64,000 nucleotides of DNA from JBOGUF01 sp050696075 (GTDB taxonomy: Bacteria > Chloroflexota > Chloroflexia > Thermomicrobiales > UBA6265): NCBI GenBank assembly GCA_050696075.1, contig JBOGUF010000216.1, positions 66,467-130,466 of the forward strand, in the 5' to 3' direction. Positions 55,617-64,000 of this stretch are shown piece by piece (positions within the stretch are counted from its first letter, which is position 1; each line of letters begins with the position of its first letter). Position numbers and translations under genes: made by a program. Under the pieces are notes generated by a model. It worked only from the letters and a program-made list of their open reading frames with translations. It was not told where the DNA came from and did no database searches.

Positions 55617-55697
55617 AGAGGCGTCAGGGGTTAGCCGTTAGGCCTTGGGGGAACGACGACGTTGCTCCAAACGCCTAACCTCTAACGCCTTACGGCT
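55617..55697. repeat. Heptamer-type imperfect inverted repeat between rpoB and rpoC
   Basis: The left arm is built of seven-base steps AGGCGTC, AGGGGTT, AGCCGTT, AGGCCTT. The right arm, read on the other strand, is AGGCGTT, AGAGGTT, AGGCGTT. The two arms pair imperfectly over about 28 bases. The unit resembles the AGCCGTC heptamers after pnp. Confidence 0.6.
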
Positions 55698-55711
55698 CGT
55701 CGGGAGGAGCA

Positions 55712-58700
55712 ATGTCGGACTTCACAATGCGCAAGTTTACTGGTGAGGATTCCTCCGCTCGTGCGTTCGGTGGCGGAGATGGAAATCGCTCCCCGCGGGG
55801 CGGGTCGGGCGGATATTCTCGCGGTGACCGCGGTGATCGCGGGCGCGTGTTAGACGTCAACAACTTCGACGCCATCAAGATCGGTTTGGCCTCGCCGGAA
55901 GCGATCCGCGCGTGGTCGTACGGCGAAGTGACCAAGCCCGAGACGATCAACTACCGGACACTGAAGCCCGAGCACGGCGGGCTGTTCTGCGAGCGCATTT
56001 TCGGTCCGACCAAGGACTGGGAGTGCTATTGCGGCAAGTACAAGCGGATTCGCCATGCCGGGACCATTTGCGACAAGTGCGGCGTCGAGGTGACGCGCTC
56101 GAAGGTGCGCCGGGAGCGGATGGGCCACATCGAGTTGGCCGCGCCGGTGGCGCACATTTGGTATGTCAAGGGGACGCCGAGCCGGTTGGGCTTGCTGCTC
56201 GACATTTCGCCGCGAAATCTCGAGCGCGTGCTCTACTTCGCCTCCTACCTGGTCACGCACGTCGACGACGAGAAGAAGCAAGAGGCCGTCAAGGCGATTG
56301 AAGAAACGCATGAAGAAGAAGTAGCGGAATTACGTGCACGCGCGCAAGAGCGGCTCGACGAACTCGGCGGGCGGCTGGGCGTGCAGATGGCCAACTTGAA
56401 TCAGGGCGAAAAAAGTCTTGCCGCCTCGATTCAAGAGCGCCAAGACGAGTTGGCAACCGCTCTCCAGACCGAGTACGAGCAAGTCAGTGCGCGCCTAACC
56501 GAACTGAAAGGCGAATCGGCGCCCGAAACGATTACCTTCCGCGGTCGGACCGTGGTCGAGGAGGGCGAGGCGGTTAGCGACGATCGCATTGCCGAGTTCG
56601 AAGAAGGGCATCGCGAAGAGACCGAGAAGATCGAGTCCTCTGCCACGTCCGAAGCGTCTGGTAATGAGGCGCTCGCGGGGGCGGAACGCGATCAGATCAC
56701 CTACGAAGCCGAGGAAGAGCGCGGCCGGGTCGAAGGACAGCTCAAGGAGCAGATTCACGAGGCCGAGAAGGATCGCGACGAGACGATCAAGGCGCTCAAC
56801 GATCTGAAGCCATTGCAGATTCTTACCGAGACGCAGTATCGCGAGCTGAACGAGCTCGTTCAGTTGCTCGTTCCTGGCGTTTTTCGGGCGGCGATGGGCG
56901 CCGAGGCGGTCCACGAGTTCGTGTCGCAGCGGATCGACCTGGATCAGCTCGCGCTCGATCTCCGCAATCAGATGCAGACCGACTCGGAGGTCAAGCGCAA
57001 GAAGGCGGTCAAGCGGCTGCGCGTCGTCGAGGCGCTGCGCAAGAGTGGCAACAAACCGCATTGGATGATCTTCACGTCGCTTCCGGTGATTCCACCGGAG
57101 CTGCGGCCAATGGTGCAGCTCGACGGTGGTCGCTTTGCCACCTCCGACCTGAACGACCTGTACCGGCGCGTAATCAACCGCAACAATCGTCTGAAGCGAT
57201 TGTTGGAACTCGGCGCCCCCGACATCATCGTCCGCAACGAGAAGCGGATGCTGCAAGAAGCGGTGGATGCGCTGATCGACAATGGCCGGCGCGGTCGAGT
57301 CGTTTCCGGTTCGGGCAAGCACAAGCTCAAGAGCTTGTCCGACATGTTGAAGGGCAAGCAGGGGCGGTTCCGGCAGAATCTGCTGGGCAAGCGCGTCGAC
57401 TACTCCGGGCGTTCGGTGATCGTGGTTGGACCCGATCTCGCGCTCGACGAGTGCGGCCTGCCGAAGCGGATGGCGCTGGAGCTCTTCAAGCCATTCGTGA
57501 TGCGCCGGCTGGTCGATCACGGTCACGCCCACAACATCAAGGCCGCGAAGCGGCTCGTTGAACGCGTCGATCCGCGGGTGTGGGAAGTGCTGGAAGAGGT
57601 CATCCAGGACTATCTGGTGCTCCTCAACCGCGCGCCGACGCTGCACCGCCTCGGCATTCAAGCCTTCCGCGTCCGGCTGATCGAGGGTTCGGCGATCCAA
57701 ATTCACCCGCTCGTCTGCCAGGCGTTCAACGCCGACTTCGACGGTGACCAGATGGCCGTACACGTGCCACTATCGAAGGCGGCGCAGCAGGAGGCGCGCA
57801 ATCGCATGCTGTCGGTGCGCAATCTGCTCGCCCCGTCGAACGGCGAGCCGATCGTCTCGCCGACGCAGGACATCGTGCTCGGCTGCTACTACATGACGAG
57901 CGAGCGAAACTATGAAGAGGACCTCGAGCGGGGCTCGCTGCCGCGTGGATGGGGCAAAATCTTCTCGTCCCTCGAGGAAGTCAAGCTAGCCTACGATTCG
58001 GGTGCAATCGACTTGCAGGCGCAGATCGTGGTCCGCACCGACCGCGACGGCGGCGAGGTGAAGCGGATCAAGACGACGGTCGGACGCGCCTTGTTCAACC
58101 TGGCGCTGCCCGCCGAGTTGGGCACGTACTACAACGAGACGATGGACCGCAAGCAGCTTCGGCGTGTGGTCGCCGACTGTTACCGGCAGTTCAAGGATCC
58201 GCTGGAGACGGCGCGGATTGTCAACGATATCAAGAAGATCGGTTTCGAGTTCTCCACCCGCGGCGGCATGAGCATCGCGGTCGACGACGTCGTGATGTCG
58301 GAGACGAAATCGGAGCTGCTGCAATCGGCTGACGACGAGGCGGACAAGATCGAACGCCAGTACCGACGCGGTCTCGTGACTGAAGACGAGCGTCTCCGTG
58401 AGTTGGAGCTCATTTGGAACGGCGCGCGGGACCAACTGGCGAAGGACGTCGAAGACCGACTTCGTGGCCAGAACTCCGTCTACATGATGGCGGACTCGGG
58501 CGCGAAGGGAAACATGAACCAGATCAGCCAGATGGCGGGCATGCGCGGTCTGGTGCTCGACCCGGAAGGGCGGATCATCGACATTCCGATTCGGTCGAAC
58601 TTCCGCGAGGGCCTGACAGTGCTCGAATACTTCCTGTCGACGCATGGCGCCCGCAAGGGACTTGCCGATACGGCATTGCGAACGGCCGACTCGGGATATC

Positions 58701-60265
58701 TGACCCGGCGCCTGGTCGACGTCGCACAGGACGTGATTGTCACCATCGAGGATTGCGGCACCGCGCAAGGCATGTGGGCCGAGAGAATCGGCAGCGACGG
58801 GCGGCCGATCTCCGAGGAGGAGTTTCGGGCGCGTATTACTGGCCGCAATCTGGCCTCGCCGGTCTATGATGCGGAGTCCGGCGAGGTGATCGCCGAGCGC
58901 GGCCAAGAGCTCTCGGACCGGATCGAACTCGAAGACGGCACCGTGCAAGACCTCGTCGGCGAGGTCATGGCGGCGGGCGTCGACAAGATACACATCCGGA
59001 GCGTGATGGCCTGCGAGGCGGTCCACGGCATCTGCCGCGTTTGCTACGGCCGGGACCTGGCAACAGGCAATCTGGTCGAGTTAGGAGAAGCGGTTGGGAC
59101 GATTGCCGCTCAGTCGATCGGTGAGCCGGGAACCCAGCTCACTATGCGGACGTTCCACACGGGAGGTGTGAACCGCGCGGATATCACAACCGGTTTGCCA
59201 CGGGTCGAAGAGCTCTTCGAGGCCCGCCAACCGAAGGGTGCGGCGGTGCTGGCCCTCAAGGAAGGCACGGTTTCGATCGAGCAGACGGATGCTGGGCGAG
59301 TTCTGGTGATTACGAGCGCCGAGGAAGATTCGCGGGCGTACATCCTCGAAGGGGGCTGGGAGCCGGCGTTGAACACCGGCGATCTGGTGATCAAGGACAA
59401 GACGCCGATCGCGCTCGGACCGGACGACGCCAAGAAGTTTGCGGAGATCAACGGCACCTTCCTGCTCGACGGCCGGACGATTTACGTCCGCGACGAGCGC
59501 GAGGAGCGCGAAGAGCACCCGGTGCAGATCGGCTATCAAATCCTAGTCGAGGACGATGATCGCGTGGCGCCCGGCCAGCAGTTGACCGATGGGGCGAAGG
59601 ATCCGCAGCAGATTCTGCTGACGTTGGGTCGCGACGCGGTTCAACGGTACATCATCGACGAGGTCCAGAAGGTGTACCGCTCGCAGGGCGTGAACACCAA
59701 CGATAAGCACATCGAAGTGATTTGCCGGCAGATGCTGCGAAAGGTCAGCATCGTCTACCCTGGCGACACTGATTACCTCGCCGATGAGCGGATTGACCGG
59801 TTCGAGTTCAACCAGATTAACGAAGATATCCTGGCACAAGGCGGCGAACCAGCAACGGCGATGCCAGTCTTGCTCGGAATTACCAAGGCGTCCTTAGAGA
59901 CCGATTCGTTCCTCTCGGCCGCCTCTTTCCAGGAGACGACGCGGGTCCTAACCGAGGCCGCGATCAACGGCAAGGTTGACCACCTGCGTGGCTTGAAAGA
60001 GAACGTCATCATCGGCAAGCTGATCCCGGCTGGTTCCGGATTTGGAGTCGATCCGCATGCGCTGCCCGAGCCGAGCGCGCTCGAAGCAGTGACGCTCTCG
60101 GCGATGACGGAGGAGGGTCGCACGGCGACGGCTACGATCGAGCGAGCAGACCCAGCGACCGAAGAAGACCTCCGCGAACTGATGGAGGCCGGCCTCGTGC
60201 CGGAGGATTCTGTCGACGGCGATGCCGAGGCGAACGGAAGCTGGAAAGGCGACGAGGAAGAGTAG
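55712..60265 (+). CDS. rpoC: DNA-directed RNA polymerase subunit beta'
   Basis: A 1517-residue beta' subunit with the N-terminal zinc site (C-Y-C-G-K-Y ... C-D-K-C-G-V-E), the active-site N-A-D-F-D-G-D-Q-M (residues about 675-683), the bridge and trigger helices and the second zinc site (C-E-A-V-H-G-I-C-R-V-C). Two unusual parts: a Gly/Arg/Asp-rich extension of about 45 residues at the N-terminus, and an insertion of roughly 165 residues (about 190-355) that is highly charged, rich in Glu, Arg and Gln, and predicted coiled coil, located between Y-F-A-S-Y-L-V-T and the Q-Y-R-E-L-N-E region. ATG 55712 has GGGAGGAG upstream. Confidence 0.97.
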   Translation: MSDFTMRKFTGEDSSARAFGGGDGNRSPRGGSGGYSRGDRGDRGRVLDVNNFDAIKIGLASPEAIRAWSYGEVTKPETINYRTLKPEHGGLFCERIFGPTKDWECYCGKYKRIRHAGTICDKCGVEVTRSKVRRERMGHIELAAPVAHIWYVKGTPSRLGLLLDISPRNLERVLYFASYLVTHVDDEKKQEAVKAIEETHEEEVAELRARAQERLDELGGRLGVQMANLNQGEKSLAASIQERQDELATALQTEYEQVSARLTELKGESAPETITFRGRTVVEEGEAVSDDRIAEFEEGHREETEKIESSATSEASGNEALAGAERDQITYEAEEERGRVEGQLKEQIHEAEKDRDETIKALNDLKPLQILTETQYRELNELVQLLVPGVFRAAMGAEAVHEFVSQRIDLDQLALDLRNQMQTDSEVKRKKAVKRLRVVEALRKSGNKPHWMIFTSLPVIPPELRPMVQLDGGRFATSDLNDLYRRVINRNNRLKRLLELGAPDIIVRNEKRMLQEAVDALIDNGRRGRVVSGSGKHKLKSLSDMLKGKQGRFRQNLLGKRVDYSGRSVIVVGPDLALDECGLPKRMALELFKPFVMRRLVDHGHAHNIKAAKRLVERVDPRVWEVLEEVIQDYLVLLNRAPTLHRLGIQAFRVRLIEGSAIQIHPLVCQAFNADFDGDQMAVHVPLSKAAQQEARNRMLSVRNLLAPSNGEPIVSPTQDIVLGCYYMTSERNYEEDLERGSLPRGWGKIFSSLEEVKLAYDSGAIDLQAQIVVRTDRDGGEVKRIKTTVGRALFNLALPAELGTYYNETMDRKQLRRVVADCYRQFKDPLETARIVNDIKKIGFEFSTRGGMSIAVDDVVMSETKSELLQSADDEADKIERQYRRGLVTEDERLRELELIWNGARDQLAKDVEDRLRGQNSVYMMADSGAKGNMNQISQMAGMRGLVLDPEGRIIDIPIRSNFREGLTVLEYFLSTHGARKGLADTALRTADSGYLTRRLVDVAQDVIVTIEDCGTAQGMWAERIGSDGRPISEEEFRARITGRNLASPVYDAESGEVIAERGQELSDRIELEDGTVQDLVGEVMAAGVDKIHIRSVMACEAVHGICRVCYGRDLATGNLVELGEAVGTIAAQSIGEPGTQLTMRTFHTGGVNRADITTGLPRVEELFEARQPKGAAVLALKEGTVSIEQTDAGRVLVITSAEEDSRAYILEGGWEPALNTGDLVIKDKTPIALGPDDAKKFAEINGTFLLDGRTIYVRDEREEREEHPVQIGYQILVEDDDRVAPGQQLTDGAKDPQQILLTLGRDAVQRYIIDEVQKVYRSQGVNTNDKHIEVICRQMLRKVSIVYPGDTDYLADERIDRFEFNQINEDILAQGGEPATAMPVLLGITKASLETDSFLSAASFQETTRVLTEAAINGKVDHLRGLKENVIIGKLIPAGSGFGVDPHALPEPSALEAVTLSAMTEEGRTATATIERADPATEEDLRELMEAGLVPEDSVDGDAEANGSWKGDEEE

Positions 60266-60271
60266 TTCACG

Positions 60272-60330
60272 AGGCGGCGGTGGGCGGTGCGGATCGCGAA
60301 ATGGGACGCGGCGCCCGCCGCCTGTTCTTT
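60272..60330 (+). terminator. Terminator after rpoC
   Basis: Arms AGGCGGCGG-T-GGGCG (60272-60286) and CGCCCGCCGCCT (60312-60323) pair with one bulged base, followed by GTTCTTT. Confidence 0.65.
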
Positions 60331-60333
60331 GCC

Positions 60334-60362
60334 TTGACGTAGGCGTCGTGAGCGCGTACAAT
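60334..60362 (+). promoter_or_regulatory. Predicted promoter of rpsL-rpsG-fusA-tuf
   Basis: -35 TTGACG (60334-60339), 17-bp spacer, -10 TACAAT (60357-60362). The transcript starts near 60369 and carries a leader of about 170 bases in which I see no clear hairpin of note. Confidence 0.65.
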
Positions 60363-60538
60363 CCGCCCTTGTGGCTTCCGCAAGGGGCCGCATGGGTGAG
60401 GTTTGTCCGCCGGTCTAACCGAAGAGGAACAACCTTCACACGGCAGGTGGCGCCGCAGCTGCGCACGGCCGCGCTGAGTCGAGGCTGAGATGCAGAGCAC
60501 GGTTCGCTTTCCGCCCCCTGTCTGATCAGGAGTAAGTC

Positions 60539-60967
60539 GTGCCGACAATTAATCAGTTGGTTCGTAAGGGCCGCAAGAGCGTCCAGAAGAAGACCAAGGC
60601 GCCGGCGCTGGGCTTTACCAATAATGCCCTGGGTCGGTATTCCGGTCGCCTGCGTAAGAGTCAGTCCGCGCCGCAAAAGCGTGGCGTCTGTACGCAGGTC
60701 AAGACGATGACGCCCAAGAAGCCCAATTCGGCACTGCGCAAGATCGCCCGCGTTCGCCTTTCCAACGGTATGGAGGTGACGGCGTACATCCCGGGCGAAG
60801 GGCACAACCTCCAGGAGCACTCAGTGGTGCTGGTTCGCGGCGGGAAGGTGAAAGACCTTCCCGGCGTCCGCTACCACATCGTTCGCGGCACCCTGGACGC
60901 CCGCGGTGTAGACAACCGCAAAAAAGCGCGGTCGAAGTACGGAACCAAGGCTCCTAAGAAGGGATAA
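60539..60967 (+). CDS. rpsL: 30S ribosomal protein uS12
   Basis: A 142-residue decoding-centre protein. Core motifs P-T-I-N-Q-L-V-R-K-G-R, P-Q-K-R-G-V-C, T-P-K-K-P-N-S-A-L-R-K and I-P-G-E-G-H-N-L-Q-E-H are intact. The Lys in T-P-K-K-P-N (streptomycin-resistance position in E. coli, Lys42) is wild-type. Start is GTG 60539 with AGGAG seven bases upstream. The C-terminus has a small basic extension. Confidence 0.96.
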   Translation: MPTINQLVRKGRKSVQKKTKAPALGFTNNALGRYSGRLRKSQSAPQKRGVCTQVKTMTPKKPNSALRKIARVRLSNGMEVTAYIPGEGHNLQEHSVVLVRGGKVKDLPGVRYHIVRGTLDARGVDNRKKARSKYGTKAPKKG

Positions 60968-61045
60968 TCCCTTTCCGGCTGGCCTGATCGCCGAGCCGGC
61001 GAGTGGGAGCCGACCGCTCCGGCGGAACTGAGTTCGCACGACGAG

Positions 61046-61083
61046 AAAGCGGCCCGACGTCTTTAGGGCGTTGACCGCTTTTT
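61046..61083 (+). promoter_or_regulatory. Terminator-like hairpin between rpsL and rpsG
   Basis: Outer arms AAAGCGG (61046-61052) and CCGCTTT (61075-61081), an inner GCCC/GGGC pair and a following T-run (CCGCTTTTT). It lies inside the rpsL-rpsG spacer, where E. coli has the S7-binding autoregulatory site; similarity of role is inference. Confidence 0.55.
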
Positions 61084-61202
61084 CGTGTGTCTAGCGACGA
61101 GCCACGAGCTGCTCGTCGCGAGCGAGATCGAACCGAAGTGCGCAGATGGGGCTTTGGGACGCGAGCAGTGGCCGGAGCCAGAGACGGAGGCAAAGAAACG
61201 TC

Positions 61203-61673
61203 ATGCCGCGACGCGCCAAGATCGTTCGCCGGGTGCCGGCGCCAGATCCGAAGTACAACAACGAACTGGTCAGCCGCTTCATCAACAAGATCATGCAGCG
61301 GGGCAAGAAAGGTCTCGCCGAGCGGATCATGTACGACGCCCTGGAGTCGATCCAGCAACGGACCGGACGCGATCCGATCGAAGTCTTCGAGCAGGCGGTC
61401 TACAACGCGACGCCGGTGCTTGAGGTCAAGCCGCGACGGGTCGGCGGCGCGACATATCAAGTGCCGGTCCAGATCGAAGGTGGCCGGCGACAGTCGCTTG
61501 CAATTCGTTGGCTGCTGACGTCGGCACGTGGACGCGCCGGCAAGTCGATGCAAGAAAAGCTGGCTAACGAGCTGCTCGATGCGTTCAACAACACTGGCGC
61601 CACGATCAAGCGACGTGAGGACGTGCACCGCATGGCGGAAGCAAACCGCGCCTTCGCGCACTATCGGTACTAG
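61203..61673 (+). CDS. rpsG: 30S ribosomal protein uS7
   Basis: A 156-residue protein that organises the 30S head and represses the str operon in E. coli. M-P-R-R-A-K-I-V-R-R-V, K-I-M-Q-R-G-K-K-G-L-A-E-R-I and the V-G-G-A-T-Y-Q-V-P-V motif are present. ATG 61203 is selected by homology; GGAGGC lies about 12 bases upstream and an ATG at 61146 would add 19 unconserved residues. Confidence 0.96.
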   Translation: MPRRAKIVRRVPAPDPKYNNELVSRFINKIMQRGKKGLAERIMYDALESIQQRTGRDPIEVFEQAVYNATPVLEVKPRRVGGATYQVPVQIEGGRRQSLAIRWLLTSARGRAGKSMQEKLANELLDAFNNTGATIKRREDVHRMAEANRAFAHYRY

Positions 61674-61692
61674 CAAGTTTTCAGGGGAATCA

Positions 61693-63804
61693 ATGAGCAC
61701 GGGAACGGCGACCAAACCCATAGCAAACGATGTCGAGACCGCGTTGGCGCGGACTCGCAACATCGGTATTATCGCGCACATCGACGCGGGGAAGACGACA
61801 ACGACCGAGCGCATCTTGTTCTACGCCGGTCGTATCCACCGCATCGGCGAAGTGCATGAAGGCGCCGCGACGATGGACTGGATGGTCCAGGAGCGCGAGC
61901 GCGGCATCACCATTACATCAGCGGCGACGACCTGTGCCTGGCTCGACCACCGCATTAACATCATCGACACGCCTGGTCACGTCGACTTCACGGTCGAGGT
62001 CGAGCGCTCGCTGCGCGTGCTCGACGGCGGCGTCGTCGTCTTCGACGCTGTTGCGGGCGTCGAGCCACAGTCGGAGACAGTCTGGCGCCAGGCCGACAAG
62101 TACGCCGTGCCGCGCATCTGCTTTGTCAACAAGATGGACAGAACCGGTGCGTCGTTCCAGCGAACAATCGACATGATCGTGGATCGGCTCAAAGCAAAGC
62201 CGTGTCCGATCCAGTTGCCCATCGGCGCTGAGTCGGAATTCCGGGGCCTCATCGACTTGATCGACAATTGTGCTTATTTCTATCACGATGAACTGGGTCA
62301 GAATATCGAGCGCACCAGCATTCCAGACGAGTTTGCCGAGGAATCCGCCGCCGCCCGTTTCCACATCGTCGAAATGATCGCTGAGCAGGACGATGGGCTC
62401 ATGCTCCGTTACCTGGATGGCGAGGAACTCAGCCCTGAAGACCTGCGGGCCGGATTGCGAGCCGCGACGATTAGTGGCGATCTAGTGCCCGTCCTGTGCG
62501 GTAGCTCCCTGAAGAACAAGGGCGTCCAGCGGATGCTCGACGCGATCGTTTACTACCTGCCGTCGCCGATGGACGTGCCCCCGGTGACCGGTATCAACCC
62601 GAGGACAGAGGTCGAGGAGATCCGCGGTGTCGAGCCTGGCCAGCCGTTTTCGGCGCTGGCGTTCAAGATTCAGGCGGACCCACATGTCGGCAAGCTGGCC
62701 TACATTCGCGTCTACTCCGGCACCTTGGAATCAGGAAGCTACGCGCTGAACTCGACTAAGGGCGAGCGCGAGCGCATTGGTCGTCTCCTCAGAATGCACG
62801 CCAACCATCGCGAAGAGGTGCAAGCGGTCCACGCCGGCGATATCTGCGCTGTGATCGGACTCAAGACAACGTTTACGGGTGACACCCTTTGCGATCCTAG
62901 TCATCCGGTCGTGCTAGAGTCGATCACATTCCCCGAGCCGGTGATCTCTGTCTCAATCGAACCGAAAACGCGACCGGACCAGGACAAGATGGGCTCGGCA
63001 TTAGCCCGGCTAGCCGAGGAAGACCCGACGTTCCGCGTGCGGACGATCGAGGACACCGGCCAGACGGTCATCGACGGCATGGGTGAGCTTCACCTCGAGG
63101 TCATCGTCGACCGGATGATGCGGGAGTTCCGCGTGGACGCGAACGTGGGTCGGCCCCAGGTTGCGTACAAGGAAACGATCACAATCCCGCTCAAGGCTGA
63201 GGGCCGGCACGTTCGCCAGTCCGGCGGTAAGGGCCAGTACGGCCATGCCGTGCTTGAGTTCACGCCTCAAGAGCGAGGCGTTGGCTACGAGTTTGAAGAC
63301 AAGATCGTCGGCGGGTCGATTCCGCGGGAGTTCATTCCGGCGATCGACGCCGGCATCCGTGAGGCGATGGAGACCGGCGGAAACGCCGGGTATCCGGTCG
63401 TCGACCTCAAGGCGACGCTGATCGACGGTTCATACCACGAAGTCGACTCGTCCGAAATGGCATTCAAGATCGCCGGTTCTCTGGCGCTGAAGGAAGCCAT
63501 CCGGCGCGGTAAGCCCGTCATCCTTGAACCGATCATGGCGGTTGAGGTCACGACGCCGGACGACTTCATGGGTGACGTCATTGGTGACCTCAACGCGCGG
63601 CGCGGCCATATCCAGGGGATGGAGATGCGCGCCGGCGCCCAGGTCGTCCGGTCGTTCGTACCTCTGGCCTCGATGTTCGGCTATGCGACCGATCTGCGAT
63701 CGGCAACGCAGGGCCGGGCAACGTATTCCATGCAGTTCGACCACTACGCACCGGTACCAGCCGGCATCGCGGACGAGATGATGGCCAAGGCACGGCGAGA
63801 CTAA
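61693..63804 (+). CDS. fusA: Translation elongation factor G
   Basis: A 703-residue GTPase that drives tRNA-mRNA translocation. G1 A-H-I-D-A-G-K-T-T-T-T, G3 D-T-P-G-H-V-D-F-T, G4 N-K-M-D and the typical E-R-E-R-G-I-T-I-T switch I are present, followed by domains II to V (Y-x-x-Y-A-T-D-L-R-S-A-T-Q-G-R in domain V). ATG 61693 has AGGGG seven bases upstream. It is in the conserved rpsL-rpsG-fusA-tuf order. Confidence 0.97.
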   Translation: MSTGTATKPIANDVETALARTRNIGIIAHIDAGKTTTTERILFYAGRIHRIGEVHEGAATMDWMVQERERGITITSAATTCAWLDHRINIIDTPGHVDFTVEVERSLRVLDGGVVVFDAVAGVEPQSETVWRQADKYAVPRICFVNKMDRTGASFQRTIDMIVDRLKAKPCPIQLPIGAESEFRGLIDLIDNCAYFYHDELGQNIERTSIPDEFAEESAAARFHIVEMIAEQDDGLMLRYLDGEELSPEDLRAGLRAATISGDLVPVLCGSSLKNKGVQRMLDAIVYYLPSPMDVPPVTGINPRTEVEEIRGVEPGQPFSALAFKIQADPHVGKLAYIRVYSGTLESGSYALNSTKGERERIGRLLRMHANHREEVQAVHAGDICAVIGLKTTFTGDTLCDPSHPVVLESITFPEPVISVSIEPKTRPDQDKMGSALARLAEEDPTFRVRTIEDTGQTVIDGMGELHLEVIVDRMMREFRVDANVGRPQVAYKETITIPLKAEGRHVRQSGGKGQYGHAVLEFTPQERGVGYEFEDKIVGGSIPREFIPAIDAGIREAMETGGNAGYPVVDLKATLIDGSYHEVDSSEMAFKIAGSLALKEAIRRGKPVILEPIMAVEVTTPDDFMGDVIGDLNARRGHIQGMEMRAGAQVVRSFVPLASMFGYATDLRSATQGRATYSMQFDHYAPVPAGIADEMMAKARRD

Positions 63805-63874
63805 CCGAGGAATTGGACACCGCCTCGTCGATTCGCCCTGCATGCGCGGGGAGTGCACGAAAGGAACAGAGAGA

Positions 63875-64000
63875 GTGGGCAAGCAGAAGTTTGAGCGGAC
63901 CAAGCCGCATGTCAACGTGGGGACGATCGGGCACGTCGATCATGGGAAGACGACCTTGACGGCGGCGATCACCAAGACCTTGGCCTTGCGGGGCGGGGCC
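63875..64000 (+). CDS. tuf: Elongation factor Tu, N-terminal part (cut by window end)
   Basis: The first 42 codons of EF-Tu, from GTG 63875 with AAAGGAACAGAGA upstream. They read (M)-G-K-Q-K-F-E-R-T-K-P-H-V-N-V-G-T-I-G-H and then the G1 motif G-H-V-D-H-G-K-T-T-L-T. The frame is open to the end of the window, so the gene continues beyond it. It completes the str operon order. Confidence 0.95.
   Translation, partial: MGKQKFERTKPHVNVGTIGHVDHGKTTLTAAITKTLALRGGA

Noticed and set aside
56495..57763. A 422-residue frame on the minus strand opposite rpoC
   Set aside because: Antisense of the conserved rpoC core.

Overview
The window is a high-GC bacterial chromosome segment made mostly of core genes, interrupted by one accessory block of peptide-transport genes. 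Gene content and order, the near-absence of lipoboxes on secreted proteins, signal peptides followed by a Q-(E/D)-A-T-P-G start of the mature protein, and the large RpoC insertion suggest a Chloroflexota of the Thermomicrobia type (Sphaerobacter / Nitrolancea / Thermomicrobium relatives). This placement is inference; there is no 16S gene here to settle it.

Layout. 1-8.4 kb: end of a membrane protein, a TPR protein with miaB, an unrecognised protein with two Cys modules, a RodZ-like HTH membrane protein, then a minus-strand DagK-like / microprotein / YggT-like / coaBC group. 8.4-13.2 kb: the classical yvcK-gap-pgk-tpiA-secG run (minus). 13.4-20.5 kb: nusA-ylxR-infB-rbfA-nrnA-truB-ribF (plus), mostly overlapping stop/start codons. 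20.5-23.1 kb: infC-rpmI-rplT, an rRNA methyltransferase, HU. 23.1-31.5 kb (minus): mtnP-ftsW/rodA-pbp-metallopeptidase-membrane protein-gyrB-plsX. 31.5-34.6 kb: rpsO-pnp. 34.6-48 kb: accessory region with a zinc-ribbon protein, a broken flippase-like gene, three OppB/OppC permease pairs and two OppA-type binding proteins, with no ATPase gene, plus larE and an Rrf2 regulator. 48-51.5 kb: aldehyde dehydrogenase, an unknown protein, tRNA-Asn, a PfkB sugar kinase. 51.5-64 kb: rpoB-rpoC, then rpsL-rpsG-fusA-tuf (tuf cut by the window end).

How the genes work together. Most of the window is the transcription/translation core (nusA, infB, infC, ribosomal proteins, rpoBC, EF-G, EF-Tu), RNA maturation and decay (rbfA, truB, pnp, nrnA, miaB), triose glycolysis, cofactor synthesis (coaBC, ribF) and cell-wall growth. 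The promoters that can be read have TATACT/TACAAT/TAGAAT-like -10 boxes, often with an upstream TG, and usually a 17-18 bp spacer. Several leaders and gene junctions carry strong hairpins.

Most unusual observations. (1) The flippase-like gene at 35.2-36.35 kb is broken by a 61-bp insertion made of exactly 28 bp of target duplication flanking exactly 33 new bp. This is the signature geometry of type I-E CRISPR spacer integration, at a target that resembles a type I-E repeat, so it may be a fossil off-target Cas1-Cas2 event. (2) Probable CUG start codons of infC and yvcK, each 6 nt from a strong Shine-Dalgarno. (3) Heptamer-repeat hairpins after pnp and rpoB. (4) A probable leaderless gene. (5) A LarE of the three-cysteine type. 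(6) A protein with the same C-x2-C-x13-C module at both ends.
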